From contig NC_091676.1 in the NCBI RefSeq assembly GCF_042453785.1, forward strand, positions 1,619,501 to 1,683,500: 64,000 nucleotides of DNA, read 5' to 3'. Source of the stretch: Malus domestica (Eukaryota; Streptophyta; Magnoliopsida; Rosales; Rosaceae). A program made the position numbers and the translations under genes. The notes beneath the pieces were generated by a model that made no database searches, was not told where the DNA came from, and saw only the letters and a list, made by a program, of their open reading frames with translations. The stretch's first letter is position 1. Each line of letters starts with the position of its first letter. This document shows positions 12,379 through 22,583 of the stretch, one piece after another.

Positions 12379-12498
12379 TTACGGGTCGACTCCGAGGCAG
12401 CGGTAGTACCAGCCTTCCTTGCAGGAGCCGAAGGCGAATGCGGACGCGGCGGAGATCGGGAGGATAGCGCTCGCCCTTGATTGTTTCAGGGAGCGCAT
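12379..12498 (-). other. Possible 39-codon upstream ORF in the leader of the At4g22758-like gene
   Basis: On the minus strand an ATG at 12498 opens a 39-aa frame ending in TAA at 12379, about 240 bp upstream of the main start. It is GC-rich, unlike the AT-rich DNA around it. It encodes an Ala/Ser-rich hydrophobic centre followed by the Cys/aromatic tail SCKEGWYYRCLGVDP. It could be a regulatory uORF, a separate small protein or an alternative 5' exon. I do not recognise it in any named family. Confidence 0.4.
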
Positions 12499-12684
12499 GA
12501 AATTACTGCCGCTTAAGATTTCCACCATTCACAACTTGCTTGCTTCGAATCGTGATGTAATTTTGATAAAGGGTAGAATACCGTGAGTTTCTGGAGAGGA
12601 CCAATTGGAACCGTAACAGGAAATCCGATCGAAAGAGGAAGAAAATTGGGAATTTAGGGTTAGGGTTTCGTCGAGTACAGAGGC

Positions 12685-12686
<2 letters not shown>

Positions 12687-12730
<44 letters not shown>
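12687..12730. repeat. (CT)n microsatellite, GA-rich on the gene strand
   Basis: Uninterrupted CT dinucleotides over about 44 bp. On the minus strand this is a (GA)n tract in the probable 5' UTR or promoter of the At4g22758-like gene, a common position for GA repeats in plants. Confidence 0.9.
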
Positions 12731-12731
<1 letters not shown>

Positions 12732-12739
12732 ATCAAATC

Positions 12740-13370
12740 CTCTGTTTTGCTTTGAGCTTTTTGTTGAGATGAAATTTTGGGAGAGGAGCCCCTGCTTTTA
12801 TATTTGCATTTCGGTTTATTCCTGACTTCGTTCCGTGGAATGATTGGGTTTGTTGGGTGTAAATTTTACTGCCACCGACTTCCCCAAATTTACCGCTTCC
12901 TCCTCGCGTCTTCCTACCGTCATACCGTGTCAGTTTTTAACCGTTGGAAATTTTTTTTTTTTTTGGGTCAAAAGATAGGCTTTATTTATAATCTAATTGA
13001 AATGTCTACATCTATAGCAAGAATATTAAATAAAAACTCAAGGTCTATATTGTCCTAAACAAATGGACCACCATATTTGGCATTGGCTGATTTTTTCCGA
13101 TTAGTAAGGAGCTACCAATTTCCCATTAATATTCCAGTCATAACTTTTCACATTTTGACTAAGAGACTCTTTGAAGATGTAACTCTCTATAGACTTTCTC
13201 TCACCTTATTGTTTAAGGTTAATTTTTGTTTGAATGTTACAAAATATTGTGCTAAAAATATAAGGTATCAGAGAGTTCACGAAGAGTAGTACTTAACCTA
13301 ATTACACTTTTTTTCTTGGTGAGCAAGTCCAGAAGAAAACACCTTTGAACTGACCAACATATATCGTTTT
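12740..13370. other. Intergenic, nothing recognised
   Basis: AT-rich with a long T run near 12950-12965. The two ORFs here (12777-13058 and 13077-13289) show no recognisable domain. The segment at 13090-13280 resembles the fold-back repeat that follows, so it may be a decayed part of the same repeat family. Confidence 0.4.
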
Positions 13371-13374
13371 GAGG

Positions 13375-13850
13375 TATTGGTTAATTTTTTCCGATTTGTA
13401 AGGAGCTGTCAATTTCTCTATAAACTTTAATTTTAGCCGATTACCTCTTTGAACTTTATAATTGGCTAATTTCCCTCATGAACTTTAATTTTAATCGATT
13501 ATCCCGTGAACTTTTATTATTGACCAATTTCTCTCTGAGCTTTAATACCCCCTAAACCCTAAAACTCAAACGGAAAAAGGTACAAAGAGAACTAGCGGAA
13601 GAAAAGAAGAAGAAAATAATAATTTGTTGTCTGCATTAGGGATAAAATTACTTTTTTTTTTGCAATTATAAAATTAAAGTTAAGAAGAAAGTTGGCTAAT
13701 AGTAAAAGTTTAAGGTTAATCGACTAAAACTAAAGCTCAAAAAGAAAATTTGTCAATTACAAAAGTTTGTGTGATAACTGGCTAATATAAAAGTTCATTA
13801 TAAAATTGGCAGCTCTTTACAAACTCAGGAGGAGGATGGAGAACTCGACA
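13375..13850. mobile_element. Fold-back element with long inverted arms made of short subrepeats
   Basis: The left arm (about 13375-13550) contains several units of the type 'gattaYcYctttgaacttta'. The right arm (about 13670-13850) is their approximate reverse complement. The middle has no convincing coding capacity. Target duplications could not be defined. The same subrepeat flanks the MULE at 35.6 and 37.6 kb. Confidence 0.5.
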
Positions 13851-13859
13851 AATACCTTT

Positions 13860-14776
13860 ATCGTTTTTTCACTCTACTTTGTTAGGATAAAAAAAATAAG
13901 ATAAAAATGCGTTTGGTTGGTGGAATTAGAGAGAAATTATTGGATCTGGTATTTATCACCCTTGGGATGAAAAATTAAGAATAAAAAATGGAAGTAAGAG
14001 TATTCGTAAACCCTTGAGTTGAGATGAATCATGTATATGAAAAGGTATGAGCAAGACAGTTTATGCAAATACTCAATTGAAAATGACATTATTATTATTA
14101 TTATACTCCTATATAAAAATAAATAATATTGAACACTATACAAGTTTTTTCCTCGTTTTCTAATATATAAAAAGGACATTTCTCATATGCGATGTACGGA
14201 TACAAACTGACCTACCCAAAACGCACCAACCGTGCCTTGGTGGGCAAATGAGAGAGAGAGAGAGAGAGAGAGTGAGAGATGCTGAATTATTTTGTCTAAT
14301 ACTAATTTGTCTGGGATAAGTGGGTGGCATGGGCTGTAAACCTTTGACATAAAAGAGCATAATCTCTTTGACCCCGACTAATTAGAGTTAAGAACATGAT
14401 CAAGTGGCATTTGTTTAGAGTGAAATTTAGGTATACAAAAGTCTTGGTTTCTTGGTTGCTTTGTCGACTTATAGTCATTCACAGTTGAATTTGATATTAA
14501 AGGTGAAGATCCAAACATTAAAGACACGTTCAGTCCTTATTCAGCCTTAAATATGCAATCCAAGGTGAGTAATTATGTATTTTCTAATTACTTGGTGACT
14601 ATAAGTTGGCGTTGTATCGTTTTTTGGTAAATGATATATATTTCTTGTTTGTATGTTTCTCTCATGACGGTAAACACACACAAAAATATATATACAGAAG
14701 ATTGGACTCAAGATTTTGCCATTTGTTAGCTTGAAAGCTGGCCAGTAAAGTTCATGCCACGAAATTGCATATATAC

Positions 14777-14808
<32 letters not shown>

Positions 14809-16850
14809 GAGGTAGGATAGATTTGATGAGATTTCATGGTGTTCTTAATCTGATGGAGATATGAGGTAGGATAGATTTGAACCGATATTTCTCAACGATG
14901 CTAAAACAGCGACATCACAACACAAGATAATTTAAAGGCGCCGTGGATGTGCATACAACATAGCAAATGAGTGATATAAGCCGTATACGTGGTCCCTCTG
15001 AAGAAGAGAATGCATGCATGTGTTAACATCTCAGCTCTTCCCCACATGTCTTGAACAATTTCCATGTGACTATTGACAGTATATTGAAAGCCAACTTTTT
15101 TCGCTCTAGTTTCATATTTTTTATACGTAAATTAAGTTAATTGGCCAGAGCAATGACGTACTCATTTAAAATATAATTCGAATCCTCTTTTTTGTAGATT
15201 AGAAAATGTTTGTTTAGATAGCACTTCTGCTTATCCACGTTTTTTTCCTAAGTGTTTCTTCCTTTGAGAATGTGTTGACATTTTAACTAATTAAAAATCT
15301 TTATAGAAACTTATAAGTTATTCCTAAAAGACAAACTTAGCAAGTTTCTTTTAGACAAGTTGTTCAACTGGAGATTACGGGTCAACATAATGTTGAGGGA
15401 GAAATGTTAAGGGGCTCTGTTAAAAGTGAGATTTTCTATGGTTTATTTGTTACTTTATGTTTTTGACATAATATTTTGGCTTGTTATAGTAACACTCCAC
15501 ATTTGTTTTTTCAATTAAAATTTATCTTAATACATTCCACATGTATTTTCATAATTCCCTCACACCCCACACTCTCAACATATATCTTAAATTTTCTACA
15601 TACATCTCATACTCTTCACAATAGTTTCTTTCTTCGGTTTTTGTCTCTGCTACGTACCATTTGATACAAAATCATTCACGTCATACAAGGATCAATTTGC
15701 TCAACTTTTTCCCTTACATTATTGTTTAGTAACAAGGATTTGCTCAACATTTTTCTAACTAGTGAACATTGATTACTGAGGGGGTGTACCCCAAAAATGA
15801 CAATACATTTTAACCTTCATCCACTTGTGACGGTACATTTTGAACAAGGTTTGGGCCCCAAGTTCAGGCAGCCCCACGAAACTGGAATTCACTTCTCAAT
15901 GTTTGAGGATACAATGTTACTGAAAGTAGTTGACTTGGATATATATCCTATAGATGTGCCCTCCTGCCTACGATAGATCAGAGGGAAGCCCCGTGTCTAT
16001 AACAACAAACTCCTAGATAACTCAAACTGTTTTAGAAAGAGAAAGGTGAATTCCAAGTTAGTCTTAGGGTTGTCAAGCAGATTCTTTGGGTGAATGGGAT
16101 GAGGTATGAACTACATGAGATATATGGCATTGGTAATTCAGTTGAAGGTGACGTGCACAAATAATGTGTAATTTTCATGTCTGAACCATAAAAATTGACG
16201 TAAACTGTGATGTATCAGGGAGTCCTTAAAAAGTTCAACTTTAAGAGAGTCTCTTTAGCATTATCGTGCTAAGGTTATGAATCGGAGTGATCAAATTGTA
16301 GGTATATAGTACAATAATATGATATTACTTGATACAAAAGGTGCAACTTGAGAAGGTTCATGTGACCCCTCTACGCCTATATATACATGCATTCGGCCAA
16401 CAACATTTGTCCCTTCAATGGGCCAATACGCCGTCGGACACGTCGGACAGTTAGACTTGTTAGTCAAATTCCCAAACGAGCCGACCCAGGCATGTGATCC
16501 AATTGAAAAGGTAGATGGGTCAATCCAAAACCTAATATACACAAAATCATAGGCCGGCCCAACCGAAATCCAAATAGCGACTCACTCAAGGGGTGGCAAA
16601 GCGACAAGGGCGGCGGACCACTTCCAAACCCTTAAGTCAATTTCAGCAGTGATCGGTGGTTGTGTGGTCTGTCTGTGAATGGTTGCCCTAATGACATTTC
16701 CACCACTTTCATGCCCTTCAATTCCATGCAACGCATCCTCGTAAATATCTTCTTATCATATCATATCTTCACCAATCCAGGAAAAAAAAAAAAAAATCTC
16801 AAAAAAAAAGAACCAGGAAGTTGTTATTGTTATTGTTTTCGCGAATTACG
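13860..16850. other. Intergenic and promoter region of the C2 gene
   Basis: AT-rich, no gene recognised. It includes a (GA)n tract at about 14250-14272, a TA tract near 14782-14800, and a direct repeat of 'tatgaggtaggatagatttga' at about 14806 and 14860. There is a long A run at 16782-16809 shortly before the C2 gene start. Confidence 0.45.
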
Positions 16851-17363
16851 ATGAACAACATCCTCGGACTTCTCCGGCTTCGGATAAAGCGAGGAATAAA
16901 CCTCGCCATCCGCGACGTCAAGACGAGTGATCCGTACGTGATGGTTACCATGGGATCGCAGAAACTGAAGACGAAAGTGATAAAAAGGAACTGCAACCCT
17001 CAATGGGACCAGGATCTGACGCTTTCGATCACCGACTTGGAAGAACCCATCCATCTGCAAGTGTACGACAAAGACACGTTAACCGTGGACGACAAGATGG
17101 GGGATGCAGACATAGGCATCAAACCCTACGTCGAGTGTCTGAAGATGGGGTTGGACGCGGACGCCCTCCCGAAGGGCTGCGCCCTTATGAAAGTTCTGCC
17201 CAACAGGACCAACTGCCTCTCCACCGAGAGCTGTTGCGGTTGGGAAAATGGCAAGATTGTTCAGGACATGATTCTCAAACTGCGAAACGTCGAGTGCGGT
17301 GAAATCGTGGTGCAGATTGAGTGGATCAACCTTCCTGGTTCTAAAGGTTTAGAAGGAGTCTAG
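16851..17363 (+). CDS. Single C2-domain protein, CAR (C2-domain ABA-related) family
   Basis: One open frame of 170 aa. The N-terminal C2 domain starts almost at once (GLLRLRIKRGINLAIRDVKTSDPYV). The Asp residues expected to bind calcium are present: D22, D27, D73, D75 and D80/D81 (YDKDTLTVDDKMGDADI). The C-terminal part includes a Cys-containing insertion and ends with a strand, EIVVQIEWINLP, typical of CAR proteins. CAR proteins are small peripheral proteins that bind membrane phospholipid in a calcium-dependent way and recruit PYR/PYL abscisic acid receptors to the plasma membrane. The start at 16851 is preferred over the upstream ATG at 16821 because MNNILGLL matches the family N-terminus. 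No intron interrupts the frame, whereas I recall most family members as spliced, so it may be a retrogene. Confidence 0.85.
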   Translation: MNNILGLLRLRIKRGINLAIRDVKTSDPYVMVTMGSQKLKTKVIKRNCNPQWDQDLTLSITDLEEPIHLQVYDKDTLTVDDKMGDADIGIKPYVECLKMGLDADALPKGCALMKVLPNRTNCLSTESCCGWENGKIVQDMILKLRNVECGEIVVQIEWINLPGSKGLEGV

Positions 17364-18723
17364 GTACAACATAAATCTGTTTGCTCTCTTATTTAAGTGT
17401 GTTTTGTTTAATGTATATCTATGTTTCAAGCAAGAATGCCGTGCGTGTCTTGTGCTTGGGATGACTACTTTTTTGTATTTTCTTCCATGTGAAATTATAT
17501 GAATCATGCAACGCTACTTAAATACTCAATTTTTTTTTGTTTTGTCTGAAATATTCGCTTTTGGAGTTTCTGCAAGATCTTTGGGCACGTTGAGTGGACC
17601 GAACAAGATAGGATTCCGTACTTCAGACTGCTTAGGCTAGGATTAGATTCGATAGGTTGTGCCTTTTGTCTATTCTTTGGTCTAGACTAACTCAACTGAA
17701 TTTGGATTAGATCGAAAACCTACCTGCATTTTGATCGACCCACGCTGCAAACTGGAAAAATAAATGAAAAATTATTGGCGGGGACCAAATTCATCACAAT
17801 TTTCCAATGGCTAGAACGTCTCTGAAACGTTTAGCTTATGGTGAGACCAAACTACCACAACATAAAAAGGTTTTATGATGAGAGATTAAGCGGTTCTCTT
17901 TTGCTTCAATTTGTTTTAATTCGGTTTGGATCATATTTAATTAGTTAAGAACCGTGGACTGAGCCATGTGTAGCCAGTCTAGTTCGGTTTTTGAAGGTTT
18001 TAACTATTTTTCGTCAACAATCAATTGGTCAGTGAAGATGCATATTGGGACCTTAGTGGTCCCAAGACCACTCGGACCACTCGGAGTTTGAGAAATATAC
18101 ATATGAAGATCTTTTGAGGACTCTCCAAATATTTGGCATGAGTCATTTTTATGCTTAGTGTTTGACGAAATACTTCTCTCATGTTGTGTCGACAACACTC
18201 TTGTTCTCTCAATAGCATTCATTAGATTGCTTGTCATATGTCAATATCTGTTGACATGTGTGCAACTTGGTTTGGCTGACAACAACAGGCTCACTAAGTG
18301 TTCAATAATGTCTCAGTGTGAATAAATTGATTTTTTTTTTTGTCTCGCGTTTTGTTTCTATCTAAAGACCTTTCGAATCCTGGATCGGCCACTAGCAATA
18401 GCACCAAGAATATGCCATTGCTTCTTATGGACTTGGGAGAGAATCATCAATAGCACATCTTGTAAAAAGAAGGGGCATTGCCTTGACTACAAGAAGAAAG
18501 AAGCAAAAAATCTGGGCATTTGGAATTTTTGTTCAAAGATATTTATTTTCTTCCAAGTTTTATTTGTATGGATATTCAAATGTAGGGCTATAGTTTATTG
18601 AGGTATCTTATCTTCCAAACTTGTTTGTTTGGTCCCAAAATCCCCCTCTTCAAAACAAGCATTTGAAAAAAAGAACCAAGGGCGCCAAATTGAACACTAC
18701 TCTGAATTTGTTTAATCTCATCG
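17364..18723. other. Intergenic, nothing recognised
   Basis: AT-rich. The first roughly 150 bp are the probable 3' UTR of the C2 gene, and the last part is the promoter and leader of the phosphohexomutase gene. ORFs at 18004-18237 and 18621-18827 show no domain, the latter being a frame shadow of the next gene. Confidence 0.45.
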
Positions 18724-21466
18724 ATGGCTTCCACTTCAACTTATTCAACAATTTATTTGCAAACAAATGCTCAAAAACTATCCTTCCCCTCAAAGCCAGC
18801 AACCAAAACATCCCACACAAACCTTAGCTTTCCGTGCTCATTGCAATTCGCTACTAAATTTGTATGTGTGAAGTCTTCTAGCACTGCCTACAATGAAGTT
18901 GTGGTGGATGAAGAGATGGACAGAATCAGGAGGCTCCAGAACGGGTCTGATGTTCGCGGTGTGGCCTTGGAAGGCGAGAAGGGGCGGATTGTGGACCTAA
19001 CACCAGCGGCTGTGGAGGCCATTGCGGAGAGTTTTGGTGAGTGGGTTATCGACGGCTTGGAGAAGCAGCAAGGACAACTTGTGGAGAAAGTTAGGGTGTC
19101 CCTTGGCAAGGACCCAAGGATTTCAGGACCAAATTTGAGTGTAGCTGTATTTTCGGGACTAGGTCGTGCAGGTTGTTTGGTATTCGATATGGGACTTGCA
19201 ACTACACCGGCCTGCTTCATGAGTACAATTTTGCCTCCATTTTCCTACGACGCTTCCATCATGGTATAATATATTCAGCAACATCTACAAACTGGCACTG
19301 TTTACACTAGTAAAATGTAAAGTTAGACTAGGACTTATGAGGCATTTCCTAATTTAATGGGACGGGACCATAAGTCTCCTTTCCTTCGGGGTCAAGGGTG
19401 GATGCTTACTTCTTGTGACCTTAAGAGCTTATCTCGCCTAATTCTTTACTTAGAAACAAATCGAGGCATGTTAAATGTGAGGTTGAAATCAGAGTTCCTT
19501 CAAGTCAATTCTCATATCACATAAGATGTAAAACAATTACTATGATCATTTGATTTCGAACGTTGTACTGCAGATGACCGCATCTCACTTACCCTACACC
19601 CGAAATGGTCTCAAATTTTTCACCAAGAAAGGAGGACTAAGCTCGCCAGAAGTGGAAGACATATGCAATAGAGCAGCCCGAAAGTATGCCAATAGGCTCG
19701 CCAAAGTGTCAACATTGCTCAATGTCCCTCCATCAAGAGTTGATTTCATGAGCTCGTATGCAAAGCACCTCCGAGACATTATCAAGGAGAGAGTTAACCA
19801 TCCGTTGCATTACGAAACTCCACTCCAAGGATTCCAGGTTCGGAATTGAATTAGCTATCAGGAAATGAATTCCGCACACGTCTTTTCTCCTACTGCGCAC
19901 ACCAATTTATTTATATCTCTTGATTCTTCATTGATTTATTCACTCGGAATGATGACTAATTGCTTTTTAATTAATGCAGATAGTAGTGAATGCAGGTAAT
20001 GGATCAGGAGGATTTTTCACATGGGATGTGTTGGATAAGCTTGGGGCAGACACCTTTGGCTCTCTATACCTTAATCCAGATGGAATGTTTCCGAACCACA
20101 TTCCCAACCCTGAGGACAAAACAGCTATGGCGGTAACCAGAGCTGCAGTGCTAGAAAACTCTGCTGATCTTGGGATTGTATTTGACACTGATGTGGATCG
20201 CAGCGGCGTTGTGGATAACAAGGGCAACCCCATCAATGGCGACAAGCTCATTGCTTTGATTTCTGCTATCGTATTGAGGGAACACCCTGGAACCACCATA
20301 GTGACCGATGCGCGTACAAGTATGGCGCTTACAAGATTCATCACGAATCGGGGGGGTCACCATTGCTTATATCGTGTTGGTTATCGAAATGTGATTGATA
20401 AGGGAGTGCAGCTTAACAAGGAAGGCATTGAAACTCATCTCATGATGGAAACATCTGGACACGGTGCTCTTAAAGAGAACCATTTCCTTGATGATGGTAA
20501 TTAGCATTGTTGTTTTTGCATGTCTGTTTTCTACTTCCTTAATTTTGTTCTAATTTAAATTCTTAGGTAGCTTATTTATCGTGCTCAAATTAAATAATTG
20601 TTCGTAGGAGCTTACATGGTGGTAAAGATCATCATCGAGATGGTGCGAATGAAGCTTGCAGGATCAGACGAAGGGGTTGGAAACATCATAAAAGACCTTG
20701 AAGAACCGTCAGAGTCCATAGAGCTGAGGATGAATGTAATTTCTGAGCCTAGATATGCAAAAGAAAAGGCAGTGGAGGCCATTGAAATGTTCCGAGAGTA
20801 CGTTGAGGTAATTGTTTTGAGCAACTCCTTATTAGCTCATGCAAAGTTCCTATGACTCTCACGTATTCAACAACTCTTCACATCCTTACATTATTTGATA
20901 CGAAACACACATCGACTTTTAGGAGGGGCGGCTTGAAGGGTGGGAGTTAGATTCGTGCGGAGATTGTTGGGTGAGCGAGGGCTGTTTGGTAGACTCAAAT
21001 GATGCGTCAGCTGCTGCCGTTGACGCACACATGTACAGGTGCTGTACTAAATACATTTGAATTTGACGTTGTTTGAATTTAATCATAGCTACATTTCTTT
21101 AAATTTTAATTAAAACTTGTATATTTCAGAGCAAAAGTATCAGATGAGGAACATGGACAGCATGGTTGGGTGCACATTAGGCAGAGCATTCACAACCCGA
21201 ATATTGCAGTGAACATGCAATCAACTGCGCCTGGCCGTTGCCGAACAATGACAAGAGTTCTTCTAGATAAGTAAGTCATGTTGCTCCAAATTGACGTTCA
21301 CCCTGCTACGTATGCAAATTCATAGAATGGTAAATAGTAATGTTCTAGAATGATTGATTCAATTGACGATACGTTTCTTTGCAGATTTCTCATAGCAAGC
21401 GGGATGGATAGATTCCTTGACATTAGCCAGATTGATAAGTATGCCAAGAGTGGAAATGTAGGCTGA
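18724..21466 (+). CDS. Phosphoglucomutase/phosphomannomutase family protein, probably plastid-targeted (At1g70820/At5g17530 type)
   Basis: Seven exons with canonical GT-AG introns: 18724-19263, 19574-19837, 19980-20496, 20608-20807, 20923-21038, 21130-21270 and 21385-21466. They give 620 codons (619 aa), close to the Arabidopsis members as I recall them. The N-terminal 40-50 residues are Ser/Thr-rich and acid-poor, as in a chloroplast transit peptide. The phosphoserine loop is TASHLPYTRNG with the catalytic Ser at about residue 184. The metal loop reads DTDVDRSG at about 337-344 and keeps the three Asp ligands of the usual DGDGDR. The sugar-binding loop is METSGH near 424-429. The family interconverts hexose or hexosamine 1- and 6-phosphates; the substrate of this plant clade is not clear to me. 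All splice phases close correctly and no break is seen. Confidence 0.92.
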
Positions 21467-21544
21467 GCTGCTATAATCTACGGTGAAGTTGCTAGCTAGG
21501 TATACAAACAGATGGATTACGTCACAAAACTTATGTATAATGTA

Positions 21545-21691
21545 GGGGTGTGATATCCACACACCCCATTTTACTTCTCACACACCCTTCTAATTTTCGG
21601 CCGTCGGATCGGATGAATTGAAGAAGATCAACGGATAGAAATTAACAAGGGTGTGTGAGAAGTAATTTGGGGTGTGTGGATAGCACACCCC
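21545..21691. mobile_element. hAT-like MITE with about 45-bp inverted repeats and 8-bp TSD
   Basis: Left and right arms are near-perfect inverted repeats (GGGGTGTGATATCCACACAC against GGGGTGTGCTATCCACACAC, continuing through a block like ACTTCTCACACACCCTT). The flanks are the direct repeat ATAATGTA (21537-21544 and 21692-21699). It sits about 80 bp after the stop codon of the phosphohexomutase gene, so it may lie in its 3' UTR. Confidence 0.85.
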
Positions 21692-21786
21692 ATAATGTAT
21701 ATATCTGCGACTTATAACGTGTGCCATGTCGAGTTATTTTTCGTATTAAAAAACAATATGGATGTCAATCTCTTCATGCCGAAAAC

Positions 21787-22508
21787 TGTTGGAATTGTTG
21801 GATCGCCGGGCCCGTCCCACTCTAACAACACTAATACTGTCCCCACTTAACCACCTGCACAATCCTCAGGTGTGGGGTTTTATCACAAAAGGCCTCGGTA
21901 TTAGTTAGAGTGGGGTAATACTATTTAAACTTCTTTAGTTTTCCCGTCCCACTCTAACAACACTGATACTGTCCCCACTTAACCACCTGCACAATCCTCA
22001 GGTGTGGAAAGGCCTCGGTATTAGTTAGAGTGGGGTAATACTATTTAAACTTCTTTAGTTTTCTTCACCCCACCGATGTGGGACAGTTTAACACTCCCCC
22101 TCACGTGTAACCTCATTTAGTGGTTCACACGTGGAGATCCACATCAGTAATTGAAACTCAGAGGTCGGCTCACGTTGGGCCCACTTGTTTTCAATTGGAA
22201 CTCAGCGGTCGTTTCTATATTAAGAGTTTAGACTTGTTTCCTTCCGGGTGGTGACAAGCTCATTGGCTTGCACACAAGCTCGTTGGCTTGCACGGGCCCG
22301 CAACCGTGGGCTCTGATACCATGTTGGAATTGTTGGATCGCCGGGCCCGTCCCACTCTAACAACACTGATACTGTCCCCACTTAACCACCTGCACAATCC
22401 TCAGGTGTGGGGTTTTATCACAAAAGGCCTCGGTATTAGTTAGAGTGGGGTAATACTATTTAAACTTCTTTAGTTTTCTTCACCCCACCGATGTGGGACA
22501 GTTTAACA
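21787..22508 (-). mobile_element. TRIM (terminal-repeat retrotransposon in miniature), complete with TSD
   Basis: Read on the minus strand, the 5' LTR (22508-22322, 187 bp, starting TGTTAAACTGTCCCACATCG and ending in CAATTCCAACA) is followed directly by a primer-binding site TGGTATCAGAGCCC (22321-22308), complementary to initiator Met tRNA. A roughly 215-bp non-coding interior ends in a purine tract (GAGGGGGAG) just before the 3' LTR (22093-21787). The 5-bp direct repeat AAAAC flanks the element (21782-21786 and 22509-22513). The 3' LTR is 307 bp because it has an internal partial duplication of about 120 bp. It encodes no protein and must have been mobilised in trans. Confidence 0.88.
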
Positions 22509-22583
22509 AAAACATCATATAACAAAATCAAGCTGTTATTTGTGAAGGTTTTGGTTTCCCCCACTACATTGCCTTGTATCCGT

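Noticed and set aside
17003-17302. 99-aa plus-strand ORF within the C2 gene
   Set aside because: Out-of-frame shadow of the C2 coding sequence.
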